Shown here in pieces: positions 11,301-21,551 of a DNA stretch of 57,746 nt. The notes under the pieces are model-generated. The model did not search any database, was not told where the DNA came from, and saw only the letters and a list, made by a program, of their open reading frames with translations. The stretch is from Folioceros fuciformis (Eukaryota; Anthocerotophyta; Anthocerotopsida; Anthocerotales). Location: positions 59,329-117,074 of the forward strand of contig JBNGIO010006370.1 in NCBI GenBank assembly GCA_049999805.1, read 5' to 3'. The translations under genes and the position numbers were made by a program. Numbering within the stretch: position 1 is the stretch's first letter; each line of letters starts with the position of its first letter.

Positions 11301-12601
11301 ACAACGGTTTGCTAGAAAAGGTTGATGGACAGATGGACACCATCATAGGGAAGGTCCGCATTCGTCTGTCTACTTTGGAGAGCGATAGGGTCTACACCAA
11401 TCTCTACCCTCTCCTGTTGCTCACACCACAAGGTGTGAAGAAGCACGGTGAGCTGGAGTTAGCAGTCCGATTTTCTGTGGTATCAGTGGTGAACATGATG
11501 CAGATTTACTTGCAGCCCCCTCTTCCTCGAATGCACTACTACCACCCTCTGGATCCGATTCAGATGGAATTTCTTCGCAACTCTGCAATGAAGATGGTAG
11601 AATCAAGACTGGCACGGTCAGAGCCTCCTCTGCGGCCAGAAGTCATCCAGTTCCTGCTGGACACTGAGTCCAGCATGTGGAGCATGCGCCGGAGCAAGGC
11701 CAACTTTTACAGGATCATGGTAAGTCCTTTACCACCTGCCCTTCCTGCTGGCCGTGTCCATCCAGTCGAGGCAGCTCTAAGTGCACTTATCCTCACCACC
11801 GCGAGGTGCCTTCGTCTCTGCCTGCAGTCGGTGCTATCCAGCGTAATCGCAGTGGGCAAATGGTTTGATGACGTGAGCATGTGGAGGAATCCCATCACAA
11901 CCGGTCGTGTGCACGTCCTGTTCCTTTTCTTGGTGTGGTACCCGGAGCTCCTACTTCCGACCATCTTCCTCTATATGTTTGTCATCGGACTATGGAACTA
12001 CCGCTCCCGCCCTAGCGCCCCCCCTTTCATGGACGCCAAGCTCTCTCAAGGAGATGAGGCGGGCGATCCGGACGAGCTGGAAGAGGAATTCAATCTGCTT
12101 CCAACATCTAAGACTCAGGAAGTAAGGAGTCCCTCACGAGCCCCGACCCATTCTTCCCACGCATGACTCACTAATGAATGCTGCTCTTTCCGTCAGGTGC
12201 TCTTGGGAAGATACGATCGACTCCGGAATGTGTCTAGCCGCATTCAGAACTACATGGGTGACCTGGCCACCCAGGGCGAACGCATCCAGTCTCTTCTCAG
12301 CTGGAGAGATCCCAGGTTCGGATTCTGTTCTGCTTGCTCTCCCCGACGAAGCTTTCATTACAAGGCGTCCTGGGATCCAGCTGACAGAATCGACTTTGGT
12401 TCTTGTGCCAACAGGGCTACAGGCATCTTCGTCCTCTTCTGCCTGATCTCCGCTGTGGTTCTGTACGTCACTCCGTTCAGAGTGGTGGCCGTGCTCCTGG
12501 GGATGTATGCAATGCGGCACCCGAGATTCCGAGAACCTCTGCCTCCAGCGCCTTTGAACTTTTTCCGCAGGCTGCCGTCGCTGTCGGACAGCATCCTGTA
12601 A
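8302..12601 (+). CDS. MCTP: multiple C2 domain and transmembrane region protein, 14 exons
   Basis: The spliced product is 980 aa. Exons: 8302-8400, 8519-8590, 8669-8874, 8983-9430, 9533-9673, 9798-9936, 10040-10233, 10322-10480, 10581-10657, 10751-11131, 11293-11719, 11828-12121, 12197-12315 and 12415-12601. Every junction is GT..AG and the phases match throughout. C2 domains lie near residues 1-125 (LHVEVCNARGLMPKDGQG), 250-365 (VRARSLPAKDVNGKSDPYV), 405-520 and 565-690. A Pro/Ala-rich linker occupies 130-190. The C-terminal PRT_C region has hydrophobic hairpins near 808-840 and 920-955 and the family ending MRHPRFR..NFFRRLPS. In flowering plants these proteins (QUIRKY, FTIP) tether ER to plasma membrane at plasmodesmata and traffic cargo. 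Some Ca-binding Asp residues look replaced in individual C2 domains. The intron-rich structure is unusual for the family as I know it. Confidence 0.93.
8429..8466 (+). repeat. GAGCT/GAGCC pentanucleotide repeat in MCTP intron 1
   Basis: CTGAG units grade into CCGAG units between the exon 1 donor (8401) and the exon 2 acceptor (8518). Confidence 0.8.
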
Positions 12602-13344
12602 CTGACAGTACCCGCCTCTATTAGCTAACCCGGACTAGTACACTCTACCTTACCCGGACGCCTACCTTACCCAGCACCATGAGCACACCTGGATTACTTG
12701 TGCCCCTTCGTTCCCTCTCTTTTTTGTACATGCCCATTTTCCTCGGGGTTGCACCGATGTACCGATCCTATCTAACACTATTTTGGGCCGATGCAGTGTG
12801 CTGGGCTACCTCTGTCTGTGCCTTCAGGTGATGAATGCCAATTTCCTGCACATTGTTTGGAATGGGGTACATCTATACTCATATCCCGCAAGTAACTCTT
12901 TTTTCTGGATGCGAGAATGGAATTTTGAACAATCTCTGAAGTAACATTGTTTGGCTCAGCGGATATTAGCTAGAGAAATTTGACATGCAGTGCGAATATG
13001 CATTCCTTCTTGCGCACCACATTCAATCCAAAGGTTCACGAAGGCGAGTTCCTTGGAACAGGCAGTCCAAAGATCCATAAAGGCAAGTTCGTTGGAAGGC
13101 ATGGAATTCCACATCTCTTACCCTAGCATTAGAAGGTGAAACACACACACCTTAAACCTAAGCCTGAAAATGCACTATTCTTAATTGGGGCTTAAGGTGT
13201 GAATTGGTAATTTGCAGGTTTAGGGTTCACACTTGAAACCCAATACCTCAATCACCCAATGCGCTCTTTAGTTATCATTGCCCTATTCTAGCTTATGTAA
13301 TGAGTCATCTTCGATCATCCTAGGCTTATTCAAATCTTAAAAAA
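12602..13344. other. MCTP 3' flank, no gene seen
   Basis: This holds the 3' untranslated region of the MCTP gene, followed by AT-richer intergenic DNA. No canonical AATAAA lies close to the stop and no coding segment is recognised. Confidence 0.5.
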
Positions 13345-13414
13345 AGTGTCAAAGGAACCTATTTTCCAAGGGAAAAATCTCAACATTTCTCTTCTTCCAA
13401 GAGGATGTTTGGTC
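13345..13414 (+). repeat. Left arm of a ~70-bp inverted repeat
   Basis: This segment, with core AAGGAACCTATTTTCCAAGG and later CCAAGAGGATGTTTGG, is repeated in reverse complement at 13988-14057 with only scattered differences. The spacing is about 570 bp. It is consistent with a foldback element or two oppositely oriented copies of one LTR segment. Confidence 0.85.
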
Positions 13415-13492
13415 CTAAAGCGTAGCTGTGTGCTTCAACCTAAAACGTATGTTTGGTCCTAAAGCGTAGCTGTGTGCTTCAACCTAAAACGT
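13405..13492 (+). repeat. 44-bp tandem duplication
   Basis: Two consecutive near-perfect copies of a 44-bp unit beginning ATGTTTGGTCCTAAAGCG, at 13405-13448 and 13449-13492. They overlap the inner edge of the left inverted-repeat arm. Confidence 0.9.
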
Positions 13493-13637
13493 AGATGCTT
13501 GGTGAGCATGAACTAGATACTACCAAATCCGCAACTGAATTGGTTCACTGATAACTAGAACTAGCCTAGTGTGAACTCAACGGGAATAACTATCACCACA
13601 TGAGTTTATCTCATATAGAGCTCGATAACTCAACACT

Positions 13638-13750
13638 CCCCCTCAAGCTCAACTTAGCATCTGTATGCCTAACATAGCTCGAAATTTCTTCAGCTTCTCT
13701 GCCCCCATTGGCTTAATGAATATGTCGGCTATCCGCTCGTCTGTGTTCAC
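13638..13750 (-). mobile_element. 3'-end remnant of a Ty1/Copia element (RNase H tail plus polypurine tract)
   Basis: The minus strand reads VNTDERIADIFIKPMGAEKL, the characteristic end of Copia RNase H, and then a TGA. A purine run GAGGGGGAG and the LTR start TGTTGAG follow at once. Only this tail survives and no LTR partner was identified. It lies between the two inverted-repeat arms. Confidence 0.8.
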
Positions 13751-13987
13751 ATACACAAGATCAAATACATCAATTAAGCAAATAGATCATGTAGGTGAGA
13801 ACATGTAAGTGTGGTATATGCCACCCTAAAAGCTTGCAGACAATTAGGACAAACAATTTACTGCAAAACTTGAAGATGGTACAAAAAGAACAAACACTTT
13901 GACAACAAAACTTTCAAATGGTACAAAGAGAACAAACTCTTTGACATAAGAAAAACACACTACAAATATATTTGGACTAAAAAATGA

Positions 13988-14057
13988 GGCCAAACATCCT
14001 CTTGGAGGAAGAGAAATCTTGCGCTTTTTCCCTTGGAAAATAGGTTCCTTCGACACT
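13988..14057 (-). repeat. Right arm of the ~70-bp inverted repeat
   Basis: Reverse complement of 13345-13414, with a short divergent stretch in the middle. Confidence 0.85.
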
Positions 14058-14189
14058 TTTATTAGAGTACATAGGTTGTCTTGAGATGAATTGCTTATCT
14101 AACGAGATATGTTCATGCTTTAAGGCTATATATGTGTGTAAGGACTACCTATGAGAAATGAACTGATCCAAGACCTAATCTTGGGATTT

Positions 14190-14220
14190 CCTGTTCTCTA
14201 ACACCCCCCTCCCCCCCCAC
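14190..14220 (-). mobile_element. LTR edge with polypurine tract, remnant
   Basis: On the minus strand a G-rich purine run (complement of 14204-14219) is followed directly by TGTTAGAGAACAGG. This is the layout of a polypurine tract and LTR start, so it probably marks the 3' LTR of another degraded element reading leftward. The far LTR end is not visible. Confidence 0.45.
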
Positions 14221-14724
14221 TTGGTCCACAGACCAATTATTGGTCAAACCAATCCGCAACTTAAAAACTTCATGGGCCAAAGAGCTCTCGAGCATAAACA
14301 CCCCGGCCTACTCCCAACCTAACTTGATTTCACACCAAACTTAACAAAAAAACACTTAGTCACACACCTTGGCAGGGGGTCCCTAAACATTTTTTCGTTT
14401 ACACTAGGTCAGCTGCCTTCCGAGAGAGAGGAGCAAACCAAAGGAGCTAGGAGAGGAGCAAACCAAAGGAACAAGGGCCACAAATAAGCAAGGAAGAAAA
14501 ATCCTTCAGCTATGAACAAAAAACCTTCCACGCTTCCAAGCAAGAGGCCACATGTGTGGACTCTCCAACGGTAGCAAAGTAAGAAGGTGGTCGTGAAAAA
14601 CTTGCGGAAGCATATTTCACAAAGACAACATTTAATTAACAAATAAGAGTTTAAATAGCAAAATTGTAAGGTGTCGGTTGGTTAGTTAACCTAACCCTGA
14701 ATTGTATATTTAATCATGTTAGGG

Positions 14725-14752
14725 TTTCTACAGCCCAACACTCCCACTAAAC
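14725..14752 (-). mobile_element. Second LTR edge: polypurine tract plus TGTTGGG start
   Basis: The minus strand reads TTTAGTGGGAG and then TGTTGGGCTGTAG, again the polypurine/LTR-start signature. It is a candidate 3' LTR boundary of the old Copia element whose RNase H ends at 15,639. About 900 bp of non-pol DNA lies between. The LTR end was not found. Confidence 0.45.
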
Positions 14753-15125
14753 CTAAGGTGATTTAATGGTCTTCAGACATTTGCGTCTTGAAGTAAGGGA
14801 CTGGCGGCTTTGCTCTCAGCCCCAAGTCACGAAGAAGGAAGTGCGCAGGCAGCAGTAGCGATGGTGTAGTTCCCCAACACGGACGGAATCCAACAAGACG
14901 AGCAGACCAAGCAGCTCTACTTTAGGAAGAAATCCTCCTAATTGCAGTGCGAGAGTCAACACCAGCTCCACAGCTCGTTTGCCATGGAACCCTGTGATTG
15001 AGTTGATATCCTCATAATCTTCACTGCAGTCTGCTCCCAGTATTACAACCATTGAGGCTGCGTCCAACACTAATGTCGAGGCAGACAAAAGTGACAGCAC
15101 TCCATAGGTTACGACAAAGGCCATA

Positions 15126-15371
15126 GTGAACAAGCTGCTGGATCAATCAAAGGCGTTGATTGAGACACTGAAGGAAGTGGAGAAACTCCTCACTGCGAAG
15201 AGGGCAGAGGTGGCTATGCTGCTGGACAACTTAAGCAGAAAGCAAGCTGCCATGAGGAACCAAGCTGCAAACCCCAAATCTCCCACTAGAGATAGAGCTC
15301 ATGGTAAGTGTGACTTCTGTGCTTGCGCTAATCGAAGCAAGATATGTGTTTTGTGTGGAAGGCTCCTCTGA
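15126..15371 (+). CDS. Short coiled-coil open frame between pol and LTR edge of the old Copia element
   Basis: An 81-codon frame on the strand opposite to pol. Residues 1-45 have a heptad-like pattern (KALIETLKEVEKLLTAKRAE), followed by a Cys cluster (CDFCACANRSKICVLC). The frame is interrupted upstream by stops. It is either a captured host fragment or an antisense frame of the element. No family is recognised. Confidence 0.3.
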   Translation: MNKLLDQSKALIETLKEVEKLLTAKRAEVAMLLDNLSRKQAAMRNQAANPKSPTRDRAHGKCDFCACANRSKICVLCGRLL

Positions 15372-15638
15372 AAGGTATAGCTCTCACAACTAACAACTAT
15401 TTGTTCACGACTAAATAGGTAAGCTAAGGCTTCATCCACTGAACCAGACAGTTGAGGACTAACATTGGCAATCTATTTACTGTGCAGGAAGACTTTAAGC
15501 ATGTACCCTAAGCAAGTGACCTTCTGAAGACAGAGAAACACACACATGTTTCATCTAAATGTGTGTGTAGGAAATAGACACATAGACAGGGCAGATTGGT
15601 GACAAATGTTTTTTTTTTCTTTGCACAGACAATCGCCG

Positions 15639-16195
15639 CTAAGACTGATGTGGATATGCAAACTCACGCAGACCCAAGGCTGCTAGATGCTGAAAGTGTT
15701 TGCTCTTGGTCAGCCCTTTTGTAAAAATGTCTGCAGTATTATCATGTGTGCTCACATACTCCACTTTGATTGCACCTCTCTTAGCCACATCCCTAATGTA
15801 GTGGTGATCCAGCTCGATATGTTTTGTGCGGGCATGGAATCTAGGGTTAGAAATAAGTGCAATGGCACTCATTGTCACACATTAACTTGGTTGGTCCTAG
15901 TTGGGCTTGTTTAACAGATTCCACGAATTGGCGATGTCACTCAGCTTCTTTGCAAGGGTCTTAGGGTTTAGGGTTTCTATGGAGGAAAGAGCCAAGGAGG
16001 CCTGTTTCTTACGGCTCCAGAGGAAAGAATAAAACAGTAAGCTGACAAACTCCTTCTAGTGTTAGCATCCGAAGCCTAGTCAGCATCTGCAAACAAAGTA
16101 AGCTCCATGCTCTATCTCCTACTCGTTGAATATTGCAAGCCATAGTTAATGGTGCCCTTAAGGTATCTGTAGACACGCTTAACTGCTGCCCAATG
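15639..16195 (-). mobile_element. Old Ty1/Copia element, 3' part of pol (RNase H)
   Basis: Minus-strand translation gives HWAAVKRVYRYLKGT next to 16195. After frame breaks come DADWASDANTRRSLSAYCF and then ARTKHIELDHHYIRDVAKR and STHDNTADIFTKGL, ending at a stop at 15,639. These are the conserved RNase H blocks of Copia pol. The reading continues the fragment at 22,462-24,212, from which it is separated by the younger insertion. Confidence 0.9.
16191..16195. repeat. Target-site duplication, left copy (CAATG)
   Basis: CAATG abuts the left LTR and recurs immediately after the right LTR at 22,462-22,466. Removing the insertion and one copy restores the old element's codons G-R-L-H-W-A-A-V-K. 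Confidence 0.95.
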
Positions 16196-16387
16196 AGCTG
16201 AGATTATAAACAATGCCAAAGAAGCAAGAGCAGAAAGGCAATGGCAATCATTATGTGTAAGAAGACCTACAAATATGTCAAGGGGCATAAGTAGTTGTAA
16301 CTGCTAGTCTATCCCTAACTACCTAAGATGTAACCCTAAGTACATACTAACAATGTATATAATAAGTAATTATTATTTTTCCTAACA
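16196..16387 (-). repeat. 3' LTR of the younger Copia element (192 bp)
   Basis: It matches 22,270-22,461 with two transition differences. In element orientation it starts TGTTAGGAAAAATAATAATT and ends AATCTCAGCT, so its ends are TG..CT rather than TG..CA. The short AT-rich start contains a TATA-like stretch. Confidence 0.95.
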
Positions 16388-16396
16388 CTCCCACTC
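16388..16396 (-). other. Polypurine tract
   Basis: The complement reads GAGTGGGAG directly before the 3' LTR start. This is the plus-strand priming site of reverse transcription. Confidence 0.8.
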
Positions 16397-16587
16397 ATTG
16401 TGTACGTATGTCCTAGCGATACGCCCACCGAACCTGTCCAGAATAGAATAACCCAAAATCGTCCACTCAAGTGTACCAGCAGAACGGGTTCTCTGCACGC
16501 GTACAGCAGTGACAGTCTCGTGCGACATAAAATTCACAGCGCCCAGCCGCAATTCGCATCCCTAATCTCGGCATCGGCTGGACAGAG

Positions 16588-17201
16588 TTGGAGCATCCAT
16601 TGCTGGTGAAGATGGCGAACGATGGCGCGTCCAGGACTTCTGCTCGTCAACAAGACACCACAGTCTTCAAAGAGGAGATCACAGAGAAACGCCAGCTGCC
16701 ACACACCGCTACGTCGACTCCAGCACCACCTCGAAACACAGTCCAGGGGTTTGCATCAGCTGCAGAGGAGAGACTGCCCGCTCGAGTGGTAGAGTTCCTT
16801 GCACCACGTCCAGTTCAGCCAAAAGCTCCAGAGTGCATCTGTGAGGCCGAAGCTCTCTTGTGCCCTCGACACGGCAAAATTCCAAAACGGCTGCGACAGT
16901 CAGGCTTCGAAGGCAACTCAGCGCTGCTGGTGGCCAGTCTGCAGAATTCCAGGAGTCTGCACCTGAGGAACCTGTTGACGCTCCCACTTTTGCTCACAAG
17001 CGCTTCTCACCGCGCGGTCCTTTGAATGCAGTGAAAGCTCCACCACAGGAGGAGGACGAATACATCATGCTGCCTACGCCTCACAACCCAAGACCCTTCA
17101 CACTGCCTAGAGGAAACCGGACCAGGACTGTGAGGTTGATAACAGACGGCAACGGGATCAATGACCCTCTCACTCCTGACAATTCTGTGTCTGATTTCTA
17201 A
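16588..17201 (+). CDS. Antisense open frames between pol and 3' LTR of the younger Copia element
   Basis: Two overlapping plus-strand frames run opposite to pol: 16588-17025 (145 codons; Pro-rich, with CICEAEALLCPRHGK) and 16860-17201 (113 codons; ending EEDEYIMLPTPHNPRPF...DPLTPDNSVSDF). A one-base shift near 16,860 would join them into a protein of about 200 residues. No family is recognised. The position matches the extra or antisense frames reported in several plant LTR elements, but a captured host fragment is equally possible. Confidence 0.4.
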
Positions 17202-17284
17202 GTTATGAAATGCCAACATCTATGTGTGACTCTGTGACACTTGCTGCAGTCAGTTGCTGCAGAGCACTCTATCTTACAAGGTAA

Positions 17285-20200
17285 GAGGAGTCAAGGACTC
17301 CTATGGCTTCTTTGAATTGCACATGTTTTCCCTTAGGTAGAGCCTTCGTTAAAACATTTGCAGCATTCGAATCTGTAGGGATATATTCGAGATGCACCTG
17401 TCCAGAAGATACTGCTTCACGAATGAAATGATGTGCACTTCAATATGTTTTGTTCTCGCATGGAAGACTAGATTTTCAACCAGAGCCAAGGCACTTGTGC
17501 TATCACAGTGAATTGTAGTAGGTTGCACCTGCTCTTGACCCAAATTTTTTTAGTAGCCTTCGGAGCCATACGGCTTCCTTCGCTGCTTGTGTAAGAGCAT
17601 AATACTCTGATTCAGTCGAGGACAACGAAACTGTGGTTTGCTTTTTCGAAGACAAGGTTATGGCACCGCCTGCCAGAAGAAAAACATAAGCCGACACTGA
17701 CTTCCTGGAGTCAGAATTTGCTGCCCAGTCAGCATCACAGTACCCTATCAAAGTAAGTGGCTCTCCTTCATGATGTTGCTTTGTATAATGAATGTCGTGA
17801 CTACTTGTACCCTTCAGGTACCGTAGGATCTTTTTAACGGCAGACCAGTGTGTTCTGCCAGGTTGCTTAAGGAACTGTGAAGTAGTACTAACTGGCAACG
17901 CTATGTCTGGTCTCGTGTTATTGGAGCAGAAAATCAGCGAGCCAACGGCCTGTGCATAAGGTACGTCCTGCATTTCCTGTTTTTCTGAATCAGTCACTGG
18001 TGAATGTTCCAATGTGAGTTTACTACCTGCTTCCATAGGAGTTGCAGCAGGTTTAGCCTCCGTGAGCTCATACTTATGTAGCATATCAAAGATGTATTTT
18101 TCTTGATGGATAACCAGCGTGCCAAAAGCTAACACCACATAGCCTATCTCCTGTTGCAGGAAGTACACATTAGAATCTGCATCACTCTTCTTGAAGCTAA
18201 GGTCACGTAGAAACGCATCAAAGCACTGGTACCAAGCCCTTGGTGACTGTTTTAGACTGTAGATAGTTTTCAATAGTCTACAGACCCAGTCCTCACGTCC
18301 CTTAGCTTCATAACCTTTTGGCTGCTGCATATATATCTCTTCTTCCAGCTTACCATGCAAAAACGCAGTCTTCACATCCATTTGATGGATGAACAAGCTG
18401 AAAAATGCAGACACGGCACGTAGGGACTGTGCCTTAACAACGGGGGAGAAAGTGTCATTATAGTCGAGCCCTAGGACTTGAGAGAAACCCCTAGCCACAA
18501 GGCGAGCTTTGTACCTCGCTATAGTTCCGTCAGCCTTATACTTGAGTTTAAACACCCATTTGCTGCTGACAATCTTCCTCCCCTTAGGCGGGGGACAAAG
18601 CTCCCAAGTCTGATTGTGGATAAGAGAGTCATACTCGGAGGTAATAGCTGCAATCCAATGACGAGAGTCGGGACCTGTGACTACGTCCTGGTAGGATTGA
18701 GGTTCATAGCCAGGTTGGACAATGACATGGACAAATTCTCCCACTATCTCATTCGGGTTCACTCCCACTGCCCGAGGCACTCTCCTAGTACGCCAGTCCT
18801 CAGCCTCATAGGGTTGTTCAAGCCACTTGTCTCGTCCACGATGCACCCTTGCAGACCTTCTAGGCTGAGGAGGCATCACATACTCTACAGGGTCATCAAC
18901 AACAAGTTCAGAATCATCAGCTGGAGGGGATTCAGGCACACCATCGAAGGGATCATCTTCTTCAGCTGAATCTAAAGCAGCAGCAGGTGATCCAGGAGGA
19001 TCCAGTGGAGGAACAGGGAGAGAATCTGGTGGGAGAGCAGGAGGAGGGTCTGGTGGGAGAGCACCTAAATCTGGAGGATCTGTGACATCAGAAGCATCAA
19101 AAATAGGAAAGTCTACAATATCTGTAGGCTTTGACTCATCTGACTCAGTGTAAACAGGATGTTTAGGAGTGGGATAAGTATCTGCATCTGACAAATCAAC
19201 AGGGAGATCAGCAGGAGGTGTAAGGACAGAGCGCTCATCAAACGCCACAGTGCGAGCATGAGACACTTTACGAGAAACTAGATCAAACAGTTTATAACCA
19301 TGAACTCCAGGTGTGTAGCCGATAAACACATGTCTTTTTGACTTGAAAGAAAATTTCTTCCTCAGCTTGTCTGGTATATGTGCATAGGCTATACTACCAA
19401 AGACACGAAGGTGGGAAATATCAGGCTTTACTCCTGTCCACGCTTCAAAAGGAGTTACATGTGATAAGGAAGAAACAGCTGTCCTGTTCTGCAAGTAAGT
19501 AGCAACTTGAACAGCCTCTGCCCAGAAACGTATAGGTAGCCTCCCCTGAAAAAGTAGAGCCCTGGCAGCATCCTGTATTGTTCGATGTCTACGTTCTGCT
19601 CTTCCATTCGTATCAGAATGATAAGGAATAGTTAGCTGCCTTGTGATGCCATGTTCATGACATAAATCTTGAAAAGCCGAGGATAAGTATTCCTTTGCAT
19701 TATCAGATCTTAAACTCTTCAGCTTACGCCTTGTCTGACGTTCAGCATATGCTAGGTATCTTTTAACACTGTCAAACACATCACTTTTATGCTTCAGCAA
19801 CTCAGTGACTGTAAAGTGAGTTTTATCATCTTCAAAGACAACAAAATACTTGGCACCTCCCCAACTTGGTGTGGACATAGGGCCACAAATGTCCGAATGA
19901 ACCAAGTCTAACACTTCTATCTGTCTCCGTGGTTTGCCAGATCCAAAGTGAGATTTAAACTGTTTCCCATGAACACATGCAACACACAACTCCAAATCTG
20001 GTAAGTCAGAATCTGTAAAACCTGTAACCATCTTGTCCTTCAACAAACGTCTCATGGCTTTAATGTTTGGATGTCCAAGCCTGCAGTGCCATCTGAAGGC
20101 AGCGTATGATTTACTAGATGTAGACTCCACTACATGGGCTGATGATGGTTGGACATCTGAGACAAAATCTAGGATATACAAGTCATACAGGGGAGTACCA

Positions 20201-20702
20201 CAAGCTATGACATCTGAAGGTGAATTCAGCCTAGTGATAACGCACTCTAAACCTTCAAACAAAATGCTGTACAGACCTGTTTTTCCTAAGGCCATAGTAC
20301 TAACAAGATTTTTCTTGAGTGCAGGGACATGGAGTACATTCTCTAACTCCCATGTCTTCCCGTTCTTCAGAGTAACTATCACTGTACCTATACCTCTAAT
20401 AGGTATATGAGAATTATCTCCTAGAACAACAGCATGTTGACAAGGTAACTGCCTATAACTTACAAATGACTTCTTAGAAGAGCACATATGATTAGATGCA
20501 CCACTGTCTAAGAACCACTGATTTTTGTCCTTTGACACTGAGGACAGACAAGCCACAAGCAAACCAGGTGTTGTAGCTCTTGCCACATTTGATTCATGCT
20601 GCTTTCCTTTTCCAGCATCATCTCTTTGCTTAGCCCTGCAATCTCTAACCCAGTGACCTGGCTTGTGGCAGTAATTGCACACACCAAGCTTCTTCCCGGG
20701 CT
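17285..20702 (-). pseudogene. Copia pol: zinc knuckle, protease, integrase, RT, RNase H (defective)
   Basis: The main frame runs 20,682 to 17,503 (1,059 codons). In order: a CCHC knuckle CNYCHKPGHWVRDC; protease WFLDSGASNHM; integrase with HCRLGHPN..C..C and NGRAERRHR; reverse transcriptase with WVFKLKYKADGT, ARLVARGFSQ and MDVKTAFLHGKLEEE; and RNase H with YCDADWAANSDSRKS. At about 18,121-18,150 the text jumps from GYVVLAFG to HQEKYIFDML, so the catalytic YVDD segment and its flanks are deleted. The RNase H end (STSALALVENLVFHARTKH) continues in other frames from 17,543 to about 17,285. The product cannot be an active reverse transcriptase. Confidence 0.92.
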
Positions 20703-21537
20703 GCTATGAGCTGGAGTTGGAATCAGGTCGGGACGCTTGTCCCCTGCCCCTTCCAAATCCTCCACGCCCACGCCCCCTTCCTCTGCCGCGACCTCTGCCG
20801 CGGCCAGACCAAAGTGCAGTATCACTTTGCTTATGGGATGAGCTCGATGAACCCTTGCCAGTCATATGCTTCCTGTTGGCTTCTCCTTGAAGCAGGGCTC
20901 CAACTAGCTTTTGTACAATCAAGGATGTCGTTGCTGGGGTTGTTGCGGTTGCTGGAGTAACAGTTGCTGTTGCTTGAATACTTGTGCTCCAAGTTTCATA
21001 GCTTGGAGGAAGGGCCAACAAGAACTGTACAGCTGCTCTCCTCTCATCAATGATGACTCCGCATGCTGCAAGTCGTGCTGTTGCTGCCCTGAACTTTGCA
21101 ACAAAGCTTTCAACTGACTCATTTTCTTTCATGCGCAAATTTTGCCAATGGTTGGTGGCGGCTCCCACTGAAATCAAATCCTTTGCTTCATAGGTATCAT
21201 TCAACAATGTCCAGACTTCATGTGCATGCTTGGCCATCTTGATATGAGGAATCATTTCTTGTGAAACTGAACCAACAAGAATTGTCTTTGCTTTTCTATC
21301 CTTATGACTCCATTCAAATGCATCCTTCTGCGTCCACAGTACAGGGTTCGTCCCCCCTGGTGTCATCATACCAGAGGGCTACCCGGCCACCCTTTTTGGA
21401 ATGGTGCCGTCAGTGACTTCCATCATAAGTCTTTCTTCAAGAATTGTACGAACCCTAAATGACCAAGCATCAAAATTGTGTGGAGTAAGGCGATCCTTCT
21501 CCTGTAGGCGATCATAGGTCTGGTCTGCTGTCGCCAT
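20703..21537 (-). pseudogene. Copia gag (UBN2-like), with two in-frame TAG codons
   Basis: From an ATG at 21,537 the frame reads MATADQTYDRLQEKDRLTPH, meets TAG at 21,379-21,381 (codon 53), and continues as a Copia gag: EVWTLLNDTYEAKDL, MKENESVESFVAKF and LLALPPSYETW. A GRGRGRG tract follows, probably RNA-binding. A second TAG at 20,703-20,705 separates it from the zinc knuckle. Gag forms the virus-like particle. Both stops are amber; I read them as decay. Confidence 0.88.
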
Positions 21538-21551
21538 TTTACTCAGCTTCC

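Noticed and set aside
15958-15975. Interstitial telomere repeat (TTTAGGG)
   Set aside because: Only about two units, inside decayed Copia DNA; not a telomeric tract.
20703-21381. Amber stop readthrough as regulated gag-pol expression in the young Copia
   Set aside because: Two separate TAG codons together with frameshifts in RNase H and loss of YVDD fit decay better than programmed readthrough.
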